Source: Bacteroidales bacterium UBA4295 (GTDB lineage: Bacteria; Bacteroidota; Bacteroidia; Bacteroidales; Paludibacteraceae). Taken from it: 15,979 nt of DNA. The notes beneath the pieces were generated by a model. It was not told the DNA's origin. It did no database searches and worked only from the letters and a program-made list of their open reading frames with translations. Within the stretch, counting starts at the first letter, position 1. The number at the start of each line of letters is the position of its first letter. The position numbers and the translations under genes are program-made. The stretch is taken from assembly GCA_002395805.1 (NCBI GenBank), contig DGVB01000001.1:1-15979 (forward strand), given 5' to 3'. Positions 9,264 to 15,979 of this stretch are shown in pieces.

Positions 9264-9330
9264 GCATATAGGGAGCATATAGGGATTATATCGTATCCCA
9301 CCACACCCTATAATATACATAGTATATTAT
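9264..9330. repeat. Tandem 11-bp duplication and nested inverted repeats between prfB and the C1 peptidase
   Basis: GCATATAGGGA occurs twice back to back (9264-9274, 9275-9285). Then GGGAT (9282-9286) pairs with ATCCC (9295-9299), and TATAGGG (9278-9284) pairs with CCCTATA (9306-9312), giving mutually exclusive hairpins. A perfect 9-bp palindrome with a 3-base loop, ATAATATAC-ATA-GTATATTAT, spans 9310-9330. There is no U tract after any stem, so none is a standard terminator. No TAnnTTTG promoter was found in the 108-base gap (9250-9357), so the peptidase gene may depend on readthrough from prfB, or on a promoter I cannot recognise. Confidence 0.6.
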
Positions 9331-9357
9331 CCCGTGATTTTAAAAACGACATATAAG

Positions 9358-10566
9358 ATGATTAAGAGACTGTTTTTTATTGCAACATGTGCTTTCAGCA
9401 TCTCAGCCTTAGCACAGAATGATACAACGAAAGTCAAAAGCGATACGACGGAAGGTTTCCGTTTCACCACGATAGACAGCGTGGCTATTACGCCGGTGAA
9501 AGACCAAAACAGAAGTTCAACCTGCTGGGCGTTCTCCACACTCGGTTTTCTCGAGAGCGAGGTGTTGCGCGAGAAAGGCAAAGAGGTAGATTTCAGCGAG
9601 ATGTATGTGGTTAGTAAGACGATGATGGACCGTGCGACATATTGCGTGCGTCTGTACAACGAACCGCATTTTGCACCAGGAGGATCGGCATACGATGTCA
9701 TTTATTGCATGGAGCACTACGGCTTGGTGCCGCAGGAAGCGATGCCGGGAATCCGATACGGATGGACGAAGAACGACACGCTGCCCGTTCATAGCGAGTT
9801 GGACAAAGTGGCAGGCGGATACCTGAACGGTCTCAAGAGCTTGAAGAAACTTAGTCCGGTGTGGAAAGAGGGGCTGCAGGCGATTTACGACACGTACCTC
9901 GGCAAATGTCCCGAAGAGTTTGAGTACGAAGGCAAAAAATACACGCCGAAGAACTTCGTCGAAAGCCTCGGGCTCAAAGAAGAGAACTACGTATCTATCA
10001 CTTCTTACACTCATCATCCGTTCTATGAGAAATTCGCGCTGGAGGTGCCGGACAACTGGCGTATGGACCAGATGTACAACGTGCCGATGGAGGATATGAT
10101 GCGCATCATTGACCACGCGATAGCGAACGGTTACACCCTTGCTTGGGCGGCGGATGTCTCGGAGTTGGGCTTCACCCGCAAAGGCATCGGTGTAGTGCCG
10201 GACGACGACCACGGAGCAGACATCACAGGTTCCGATATGGCGAAATGGGTCGGCATGAGTAACGACAAGAAGAAAGAGGAACTGACCAAGAAACCGCTGC
10301 CGGAGAAAACCATCACCCAGCAGATGCGGCAGGATGCCTTTGACAACTGGGAAAATACGGACGACCACGGCATGCAGATATTCGGCACCGCCAAAGACCA
10401 GAACGGCAAGAAATACTACATGATCAAGAACAGCTGGGGCACTATGCGCTCCAACTACAAAGGTATCTGGTACGTTTCCGAAGCGTTCATGCAATACAAG
10501 ACGAATGATATCTTAGTGCATAAGAACGCTATTCCGAAAGACATCCGGAAGAAATTAGGAATATGA
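9358..10566 (+). CDS. Secreted C1-family (papain-fold, PepC/bleomycin-hydrolase-like) cysteine peptidase
   Basis: The 402-residue protein has a signal peptide (MIKRLFFIATCAFSISALAQ, about residues 1-20) and then a papain-fold peptidase. The active-site residues can be placed: Gln50 (oxyanion hole), Cys56 (NRSSTCWAFST), His337 (DDHGMQI) and Asn358 (KNSWG). The Gln-to-Cys spacing of six matches papain. The large insertion between Cys and His and the DHGMQI/KNSWG pair resemble the C1B group (aminopeptidase C, bleomycin hydrolase), usually intracellular oligomeric peptidases; export is the unusual point, although secreted relatives are common in Bacteroidetes. A longer start at GTG 9334 would bury the signal peptide, so ATG 9358 is preferred. 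Its stop overlaps the next gene's ATG by 4 bases. Confidence 0.92.
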   Translation: MIKRLFFIATCAFSISALAQNDTTKVKSDTTEGFRFTTIDSVAITPVKDQNRSSTCWAFSTLGFLESEVLREKGKEVDFSEMYVVSKTMMDRATYCVRLYNEPHFAPGGSAYDVIYCMEHYGLVPQEAMPGIRYGWTKNDTLPVHSELDKVAGGYLNGLKSLKKLSPVWKEGLQAIYDTYLGKCPEEFEYEGKKYTPKNFVESLGLKEENYVSITSYTHHPFYEKFALEVPDNWRMDQMYNVPMEDMMRIIDHAIANGYTLAWAADVSELGFTRKGIGVVPDDDHGADITGSDMAKWVGMSNDKKKEELTKKPLPEKTITQQMRQDAFDNWENTDDHGMQIFGTAKDQNGKKYYMIKNSWGTMRSNYKGIWYVSEAFMQYKTNDILVHKNAIPKDIRKKLGI

Positions 10567-12503
10567 AAAAAATCTACTGGACACTAATCTGCCTGGGTCT
10601 GTGTGCTTCGATGCACGCCGCCTCTGTTACTTACAAGGCAGACAATACCTCTATCTTTCCGAACCCGGAGAGAGGTTTTATCACCATGCTAACAGGCAAT
10701 CTAAGCCAAAGCAAACCGTACGGAGTGAAGGGAAAAGAGAGTTCCCTTTCCGCCCATGCCAACAATGACAAAGGATCTATTGTTCTGGTGCATTACTACC
10801 TGAAGAACTTCCGCTCGACCACTACCCTGCCCGACGCCGTACTGAACGGTTTTGACGAGGATATGGCGGTGCTCCGCAGCAAAGGAATGAAAGCCATCAT
10901 CCGTTTTTCCTATGCAGACCGGGATGAGAATGACACCGCTATCGATGCGCCGTTTGACATCGTCCATAGCCATATCAACCAGTACAAGAGCCACTGGCAG
11001 GCAAACGCGGACGTGATCTTCTGTTTTCAAGCCGGAATCATTGGAGCTTGGGGCGAGTGGTACTACACCAGCAACTACGGCAACCACGCTACGACCACCA
11101 ACAATGCCCGTCGGCAAGTGGTGGATGCGCTGTTAGACGCTGTGCCGGCTGACCGTTGCATCCAGTTGCGCACGCCGCTCTTCAAAACAAGCTATATAGG
11201 CAACACCACCCCGCTGAATGCTTCGGAGGCATGGAAGAACACGCCCAAAGCCCGTCTGGGACACCACAACGATGCATTTCTCTATCACGCGGATAACATG
11301 GGCACCTATACTGACACGGCAAAGCAGAAACCCTATCTGGCACAAGAGACACTCTACGTACCTATCGGCGGTGAGAGCGATATCACCAATGCGAGCCAGG
11401 CACAGACCGAGGCCTCGCGTAACGCTACTGTAGCCGAGATGAGTCGCCTCCACTGGACGTTCATCCAGAGCGGTTATTCGACCGTGGTGACAAACATGTG
11501 GCGCAACAACGGCACGTTCGACGAACTGAACCGTAACATGGGCTACCGATACCAACTGGTAAGCGCTACCCTGCCCGACCAGGTTACAGCCGGTGCAAAA
11601 GCAAACATCAGCATCAAAATCAAGAACGTAGGCTACGCACCGCTGTACAACGAAAGGTCGGCATATATCGTACTGAAAATCGGAAATACCAGTTATAAAA
11701 TCAAGCTGCAATCCGACCCGCGCACATGGCCCCCAAACGGCGTAGTGACCACTATCAACGAGCAGATCACTATTCCCGCCAACCTCCCGTCCGGCACCTA
11801 CCAATTGTATCTTTACCTGCCGGACAAATACGCCTCCATTGCCGACAACCCTGCTTATGCCGTACGGTTCGCCAACAGCGAAGTATGGGAGGCTTCGACG
11901 GGCATGAACAAACTGAATGCTTCGGTCGTTGTATCCGGCGGTTCGACTCCCGAACCTCCGCAGCCGCTTGACGACGTAATTCAACTGCCGGCTACGCTCA
12001 ACAAAGCGAACGTAACATCCTACAGCGACAACATGACTTGGTATAACACCGATTATTTCGATTTTGGCCCTAACGATGCAGTCAACCTCGATCGCTGGGC
12101 GGAATGGAATGTCTATCTGCGCTTCCCGGGCGAGTATAATATATCAATGGTGGGCTATTATCCTAACGGACACGAATGGCAGATGGAACTGCTCAACAGC
12201 AGCGCATCTACCTTCGGCACTGAGCGTACGTGGACTCAAGGCGATATGACGGAGAACGGCGTCTGGAATCTGTCGGGCGTAGAACAAGGAACGTACAAGC
12301 TACGCGTAACGAATGTGTTCGAATGGAGCCAGCCGAAACTGCAAAGTGTTTCGCTTCAGTTTAATGGAGAGTTGCCAACTACGGAACTAATAGAAAAGAC
12401 AGAAAGTCCCTTGAACGGACAAGCATACGACCTGCTCGGACGTCCGGTGGACAGCAATTATCACGGTATTGTGATTCAAAACAACAAGAAACGAATTCAA
12501 TAA
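10563..12503 (+). CDS. Secreted DUF4874/DUF4832 protein with C-terminal jelly-roll-like and sorting-like domains
   Basis: The 646-residue protein has a signal peptide (about residues 1-20, ending MHAA). Residues about 25-190 look like DUF4874 (start NPERGF, then FQAGIIGAWGEWYY with Glu165) and about 200-450 like DUF4832 (HNDAFL, YVPIGGESD). These paired domains are thought to belong to glycoside-hydrolase-like barrels; Glu165 in the GAWGEW motif is a candidate catalytic acid, but no activity is established. A proline-rich linker (TPEPPQP, near 461) leads to a beta-rich module at about 475-605 that may bind carbohydrate. The tail (AYDLLGRPVDSNYHGIVIQNNKK) resembles the C-terminal tails of type IX-exported or surface proteins in this phylum. 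It starts with a 4-base overlap with the peptidase. Confidence 0.78.
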   Translation: MKKIYWTLICLGLCASMHAASVTYKADNTSIFPNPERGFITMLTGNLSQSKPYGVKGKESSLSAHANNDKGSIVLVHYYLKNFRSTTTLPDAVLNGFDEDMAVLRSKGMKAIIRFSYADRDENDTAIDAPFDIVHSHINQYKSHWQANADVIFCFQAGIIGAWGEWYYTSNYGNHATTTNNARRQVVDALLDAVPADRCIQLRTPLFKTSYIGNTTPLNASEAWKNTPKARLGHHNDAFLYHADNMGTYTDTAKQKPYLAQETLYVPIGGESDITNASQAQTEASRNATVAEMSRLHWTFIQSGYSTVVTNMWRNNGTFDELNRNMGYRYQLVSATLPDQVTAGAKANISIKIKNVGYAPLYNERSAYIVLKIGNTSYKIKLQSDPRTWPPNGVVTTINEQITIPANLPSGTYQLYLYLPDKYASIADNPAYAVRFANSEVWEASTGMNKLNASVVVSGGSTPEPPQPLDDVIQLPATLNKANVTSYSDNMTWYNTDYFDFGPNDAVNLDRWAEWNVYLRFPGEYNISMVGYYPNGHEWQMELLNSSASTFGTERTWTQGDMTENGVWNLSGVEQGTYKLRVTNVFEWSQPKLQSVSLQFNGELPTTELIEKTESPLNGQAYDLLGRPVDSNYHGIVIQNNKKRIQ

Positions 12504-12860
12504 ATGGCCGCAGAAGGCATATATAAAGACAGAGGAAGTAAATTCCTGGGCTTCGCCGAACCGATTAAGGATGAAGAGGAAGCAAAAGCCCGCGTGGCAT
12601 GGTACAAAAAGAAATACCACGACGCCAGGCATGTATGCTATGCCTATCGTCTGGGACCGAACTTATGGCGAACCAAAGATGACGGCGAACCGCACGGCAC
12701 AGCCGGTGCACCTATCTTGCGATCCATTGACGCCCGCGGTCTGGACAATATTTTAGTGGTGGTCGTGCGCTATTTCGGCGGCACACTATTAGGCACCGGA
12801 GGACTAATGGTGGCGTACCGCGAAGCAAGCAAAGCAGCATTGGAGAATTATGAAGGATGA
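12504..12860 (+). CDS. Short IMPACT (YigZ/UPF0029) family protein, N-terminal domain only
   Basis: The 118-residue protein matches the IMPACT N-terminal domain: EGIYKDRGSKFLGFAEPI at the start, DARHVCYAYRLG, DDGEPHGTAGAPIL and VVVRYFGGTLLGTGGL. Function is not settled; relatives include E. coli YigZ and yeast YIH1/IMPACT, linked to translational or stress control. Full bacterial relatives have about 200 residues with a second domain (DUF1949); here only the first is present, because the frame ends at TGA 12858-12860. It is also short at the N terminus. The start ATG follows the upstream TAA with no gap (TAA-ATG), and the end overlaps the acyltransferase gene by 11 bases, so translation is probably coupled. 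Confidence 0.85.
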   Translation: MAAEGIYKDRGSKFLGFAEPIKDEEEAKARVAWYKKKYHDARHVCYAYRLGPNLWRTKDDGEPHGTAGAPILRSIDARGLDNILVVVVRYFGGTLLGTGGLMVAYREASKAALENYEG

Positions 12861-13851
12861 ATTTAAGGACATACGGGCATACCGCGTAGGTGGGATTCTG
12901 TGGATAACAGATTTCCTGATAGTGTTCCCTATCCTGCAGGTGTGGGCATGGAAACGAACGAAGAGCCTGAAACTGGATTATCTGGGTGACCGCAAGCAAA
13001 TAGAAAAAGATATCAAACACGGGGCGTTTTTCATGACAAACCACCGCGATATCATCATGGATGCTGCTTGGCTTTCGTATCTGTTAAGAACCCGTTATTT
13101 CATTCGGCCGTATATGGGTGTAGGAGATAATTTGTTCGCAAAACCCTGGATTGAACATGTGATGAAATACCTGCGTTGCTTTGCCGTCAAGCGAGGTGCG
13201 GGTGCGCATAAGCAATTAGAGAACTCGCAACATCTGTCGGCTTATATCCGTCAGCTAAGAGGACGAGGCAAATCAATATGGTTGGCACAGCGGGAAGGAC
13301 GTGCCAAAGACAGCAACGACCTGACACAAGCAAGCGTGCTGCATATGCTGACGATGGGCGATGGCGAGTTATACGAAAAAGTGAAAGCGCTCAATATATG
13401 CCCCGTAAGCATTACATACGAATACGACCCCTGCGACTATCTCAAAGCCGCTGAGATGCAGTTGAGAAGAGATAACCCCAAATGGAGAAAGACCAAACGG
13501 GATGACGTCGTATCCATGCAGACCGGCATTGAAGGCTACAAAGGAAGAGTGGTCTATCGGTTAACTCCAAGCATCAATCCCGAGATTGACGCAATGCTGG
13601 CAGCACATCCGGAATACCGCGAGCAGCCGGCTCATGACCAACTGCAACATATATGCGATATCATCGACCGCCATATTCATCAAGGGTATGAAATCTATGA
13701 ACATGGCACAGATTTTGAAGCATATATAGAAAGCCGGTTGGCGAAGATAGATATTCCGAACAAAGACGAGAAATTTCTGAAAGACAAATTAATTGAAATG
13801 TATAGTTTTCCGGAAATAAATTACCGGAAGAGTTTTGAAGTAAAAGTTTAA
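12850..13851 (+). CDS. PlsC-like acyltransferase (probable lysophospholipid or related acyltransferase)
   Basis: The 333-residue protein resembles the Bacteroidetes group usually annotated as 1-acylglycerol-3-phosphate acyltransferase. A hydrophobic segment at about residues 14-34 may tether it to the membrane. The catalytic-type motif is MTNHRDIIMDAAW: His65 followed by Asp71, i.e. H-x5-D, where most family members have H-x4-D. A second motif, IWLAQREGRAKDS around Arg148-Glu149-Gly150-Arg151, matches the phosphate-binding block of glycerolipid acyltransferases. It would add an acyl chain to a lysophospholipid or similar acceptor, but the substrate cannot be read from sequence. It starts at ATG 12850 inside the previous gene and ends 4 bases before coaD. 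Confidence 0.78.
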   Translation: MKDEFKDIRAYRVGGILWITDFLIVFPILQVWAWKRTKSLKLDYLGDRKQIEKDIKHGAFFMTNHRDIIMDAAWLSYLLRTRYFIRPYMGVGDNLFAKPWIEHVMKYLRCFAVKRGAGAHKQLENSQHLSAYIRQLRGRGKSIWLAQREGRAKDSNDLTQASVLHMLTMGDGELYEKVKALNICPVSITYEYDPCDYLKAAEMQLRRDNPKWRKTKRDDVVSMQTGIEGYKGRVVYRLTPSINPEIDAMLAAHPEYREQPAHDQLQHICDIIDRHIHQGYEIYEHGTDFEAYIESRLAKIDIPNKDEKFLKDKLIEMYSFPEINYRKSFEVKV

Positions 13852-13855
13852 AGAG

Positions 13856-14305
13856 ATGAAAAAAGCTATATTCCCGGGATCATTCGATCCCTTCACAGTA
13901 GGCCACTATGACATCGTGAAACGTGGCTTGGAGATTTTTGATGAGATTATTATTGGTATCGGACGCAACAGCACGAAGAAAGAGACATTCCCCATTCGTG
14001 AACGCGAGGAGGCTATCCGTAAGATTTTTGCAGATGAGCCGCGCATAAAGGTTGCTATTTATGACTGTTTGACGGTGGATTTCGCCAAAGAGCAAGAGGC
14101 ACAGTTCATTCTGCGCGGTATCCGATGCGTGGAGGACTTTGAGTATGAGCGTAACATGGCAGAAGCCAACAAGCAACTCGGCGGCGTGGAGACTATCATT
14201 CTTTACACCCGTCCGGAGTACGCACATATCTCCTCTACCCTTGTGCGCGACCTCTATGCGTACGGCAAGGACGTAAGCGATTTTGTACCGAACAAACTGA
14301 GATAG
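13856..14305 (+). CDS. coaD: Phosphopantetheine adenylyltransferase
   Basis: This enzyme joins AMP to 4'-phosphopantetheine, the fourth step of coenzyme A synthesis, in the cytoplasm. The 149-residue protein has the nucleotidyltransferase signature GSFDPFTVGH near the start (the T/HxGH motif, with His17) and the second signature EYAHISSTLVRDL near the end. Length fits the family (about 160). RGIRCVEDFEYERNMAEANKQL matches the helix that closes the active site. The ATG follows the acyltransferase stop by 4 bases; the next gene is 30 bases away with no visible promoter. Substrate-linked neighbours (an acyltransferase that would use acyl carriers) make cotranscription plausible. Confidence 0.97.
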   Translation: MKKAIFPGSFDPFTVGHYDIVKRGLEIFDEIIIGIGRNSTKKETFPIREREEAIRKIFADEPRIKVAIYDCLTVDFAKEQEAQFILRGIRCVEDFEYERNMAEANKQLGGVETIILYTRPEYAHISSTLVRDLYAYGKDVSDFVPNKLR

Positions 14306-14335
14306 ACCGCTAACGCTGAAAGAACAAAGACAACC

Positions 14336-15913
14336 ATGAAGAGGCTGATAGTAATAAGTTTTTTATCCTTATTCATTATTCCTTACTCTGCTTTCGCGCA
14401 GGAGCGCGGAGCAACAACCCGGGCAGACGAATGCATCGCCATCTTCAACGATGTGCTGCGACAAGTGGATGTCAACTATGTGGATACGCTTAATTATGAG
14501 GATTTGACAGAAACAGCAATCAATGCCATGCTGCGGAAAATTGATCCTTATACCGTCTATTATCCGAAAAAGAAAGACAAGGATCTGCGTATGCTGACCA
14601 CCGGCAAGTACGGCGGCATAGGAAGCATCATCCAGCAGAGAGACGGTAAAACATATGCTGTCAATCCCTATGAAGGAAAGCCGGCACAAAGAGCCGGAGT
14701 TTTGGCAGGAGACAGGATTGTGAGCGTGGACGGCAAGACAACCAAAGGTCTGACAGTTAGCGAAGTGAGCAATTTACTGCGCGGTGAGCCGGGAAGTACC
14801 GTAGTATTAGAACTGGAGCGCGAGGGAGAGAAGAAAACTTTCAAAGTGTCTATCGTACGTGAAGATATCCATCTGGAGCCGGTGAGCTATTATACCCTGA
14901 TTCAAGCGGACAGTTTAACTACACCTATTGGCTACATCAGTTTCAATGAGTTCACAGAAGGCTCGGCACAAGCCTTCAGCAATGCGCTGGACGAGCTCTA
15001 TTATACCAAAGGTGCTCGGGGACTGATCATGGACCTGCGCGGCAACGGTGGAGGAATAGTGGAAGAAGCACTACAGATAGTGAACTTATTTGTAGACCGA
15101 GACACAAAGGTAGTAGAGACACGCGGCAAAACTGCGCGAAGTAATTATGTATATAAGACGCGCAATAACCCTCGATATAAAGATCTGCCGCTGGTAGTGC
15201 TGGTGGATAAAAACTCCGCCTCAGCAAGTGAGATTGTCTCCGGTGCGCTACAAGATTTAGGTCGTGCAAAACTAATAGGTCAGCGTACTTTCGGCAAAGG
15301 TTTAGTACAGAATATCCGGCCTGTTGCCTATGACGGACATGTAAAAATCACTACCAGCAAATATTATCTGCCATCCGGTAGATGCATCCAGGCCATAGAC
15401 TACAGCGAGCGGCAGAAAGGACATGAACTGAAACGCGACACAGCCGGAGGTATATTGCCGGATATTGTGATGAACGACAGCGCAAAAGTAGATATTACCT
15501 ACTCGCTCTATATCAATAATTATTTCTTTGATTTTGCAACCCGCTATCACCGGGAGCACGATAGTATTGCATCACCGGAGATATTCGAACTTACAGACGA
15601 TGAAATAGAAGAATTCTGCAAATTCTTGGACGAAAAAGAATTTAAATACGAGACAGAGACCAGTAAATTCTTCGATGATATGCTTAAAATGGCGAAACAC
15701 GAAGACATTGACTCTGCCACTATTGCGCAGTTAGAAGCACTTCGGCCTGTATTAATCCCTGATTTTCGCGATGCTATTGCTCGCAACAAAGAGGAAGTGA
15801 AACAAATGTTAGGCTCCGATATCGTCTTACGGTATTATTACCAGAAAGGTCAAGCAGCATTTAACCTCCGCTACGACAAAGAATTAAAACGAGCCCTGCA
15901 GGAGTTGAAATAA
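14336..15913 (+). CDS. C-terminal processing peptidase (S41 family, CtpA/Tsp-like)
   Basis: The 525-residue protein has a signal peptide (about residues 1-21, ending AFAQ), then a segment with a PDZ-like region at about 75-160 (GGIGSIIQQRDG, GDRIVSVDGKTTKGL), then the S41 peptidase core. The catalytic dyad can be placed by comparison with E. coli Tsp: Ser296 (NSASASEIV) and Lys321 (TFGKGLVQ), with Gln325 four residues after Lys. The spacing of 25 residues matches Tsp. It is expected in the periplasm, cutting proteins near their C termini and contributing to envelope quality control. A long charged helical C-terminal part follows the core. It is 30 bases after coaD, so part of the same transcript is possible. 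Confidence 0.95.
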   Translation: MKRLIVISFLSLFIIPYSAFAQERGATTRADECIAIFNDVLRQVDVNYVDTLNYEDLTETAINAMLRKIDPYTVYYPKKKDKDLRMLTTGKYGGIGSIIQQRDGKTYAVNPYEGKPAQRAGVLAGDRIVSVDGKTTKGLTVSEVSNLLRGEPGSTVVLELEREGEKKTFKVSIVREDIHLEPVSYYTLIQADSLTTPIGYISFNEFTEGSAQAFSNALDELYYTKGARGLIMDLRGNGGGIVEEALQIVNLFVDRDTKVVETRGKTARSNYVYKTRNNPRYKDLPLVVLVDKNSASASEIVSGALQDLGRAKLIGQRTFGKGLVQNIRPVAYDGHVKITTSKYYLPSGRCIQAIDYSERQKGHELKRDTAGGILPDIVMNDSAKVDITYSLYINNYFFDFATRYHREHDSIASPEIFELTDDEIEEFCKFLDEKEFKYETETSKFFDDMLKMAKHEDIDSATIAQLEALRPVLIPDFRDAIARNKEEVKQMLGSDIVLRYYYQKGQAAFNLRYDKELKRALQELK

Positions 15914-15930
15914 CTCACAAAGAAATAAGC

Positions 15931-15956
15931 AACACAAAAAAAAAGAGCACCCTCAA
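15931..15956 (+). terminator. Possible left half of an interrupted bidirectional terminator
   Basis: After the S41 gene stop, a 9-base A tract (15936-15944) leads to GAGCACCCTC (15945-15954). A normal symmetric terminator would continue as a loop and then GAGGGTGCTC plus a T run. Instead the sequence goes into an IS-like end. CACC-C-TC can still pair with GAGGTG (15958-15963), one base bulged. This could be the remains of a terminator split by insertion; it could equally be a terminator belonging to a gene entering from the right on the minus strand. Confidence 0.35.
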
Positions 15957-15979
15957 TGAGGTGACCCCAAAAAGTTGGA
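15957..15979. mobile_element. Terminal inverted-repeat-like end of an IS3/IS150-group element (continues past window)
   Basis: TGAGGTGACCCCAAAAAGTT (15957-15976) resembles the ends of IS150-group elements, which begin TG and carry a GACCCCAAAAAGTT core. The element, if real, lies beyond the window's right edge, so no transposase is visible here. The match is from memory of the family ends, not a search. An unrelated sequence sharing the A-rich core is possible. Confidence 0.5.

Noticed and set aside
9517..10494. A 325-residue open frame on the minus strand inside the C1 peptidase gene
   Set aside because: It is antisense to a gene whose active-site residues are all present, and its protein is rich in His, Val and Arg as expected of a shadow frame. 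It has no promoter or recognisable domain.
11133..11984. A 283-residue minus-strand open frame in the DUF4832 region
   Set aside because: Same reasoning: antisense to a supported coding region, with no recognised domain.

Overview
The window looks like ordinary chromosome from a member of the Bacteroidota, most likely order Bacteroidales. The clues are promoter-like sequences of the Bacteroidetes TAnnTTTG type, A-rich leaders with no clear Shine-Dalgarno sites, a ~1,100-residue SecA, a DUF3078-type protein, a DUF4874/DUF4832 secreted protein whose C-terminal tail resembles those of type IX-exported proteins, and several lipid-metabolism and protease relatives typical of that phylum. I see no rRNA, tRNA or CRISPR array. 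The only mobile-element signal is an IS3/IS150-like terminal sequence in the last ~23 bases. No stretch over 300 bases lacks a gene.

Layout. Left (1-1154, +): the 3' part of methionyl-tRNA formyltransferase (fmt) and an HD-domain phosphohydrolase. Next, on the minus strand (1165-6327), a probable three-gene operon read secA, then a DUF3078-type outer-membrane protein, then a small putative beta-barrel protein; these converge on the HD gene with only 10 bases between stop codons. Region 6328-6515 is a divergent promoter region. From 6516 everything reads rightward: an AsmA-like anchored periplasmic protein, prfB (RF2), a secreted C1 cysteine peptidase, a DUF4874/DUF4832 secreted protein, a short IMPACT-domain protein, a PlsC-like acyltransferase, coaD, and a C-terminal processing peptidase (S41). 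Gene junctions in this rightward run are tight (one-base gap, 4-base overlap, zero gap, 11-base overlap, 4-base gap), suggesting operons and translational coupling.

How the genes fit together. There are two themes. One is translation: fmt formylates initiator tRNA and prfB terminates at UGA/UAA. The other is the cell envelope: SecA drives export, and two envelope proteins, the AsmA-like protein, a lipid acyltransferase, a tail protease and a secreted peptidase are all in or clients of the exported compartment. CoaD makes coenzyme A, needed for acyl metabolism.

I did not find a convincing undescribed multi-gene system. The most unusual structure is the secA/AsmA-like intergenic region, where two outward promoters are 27/33 identical as an inverted repeat, with a perfect TGCCA-TTT-TGGCA palindrome almost exactly on the symmetry axis. 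Other points worth checking are a prfB that reads straight through the usual frameshift position, an acyltransferase with H-x5-D rather than H-x4-D spacing, a one-domain IMPACT protein, and an IS end that seems to sit in half of a terminator.
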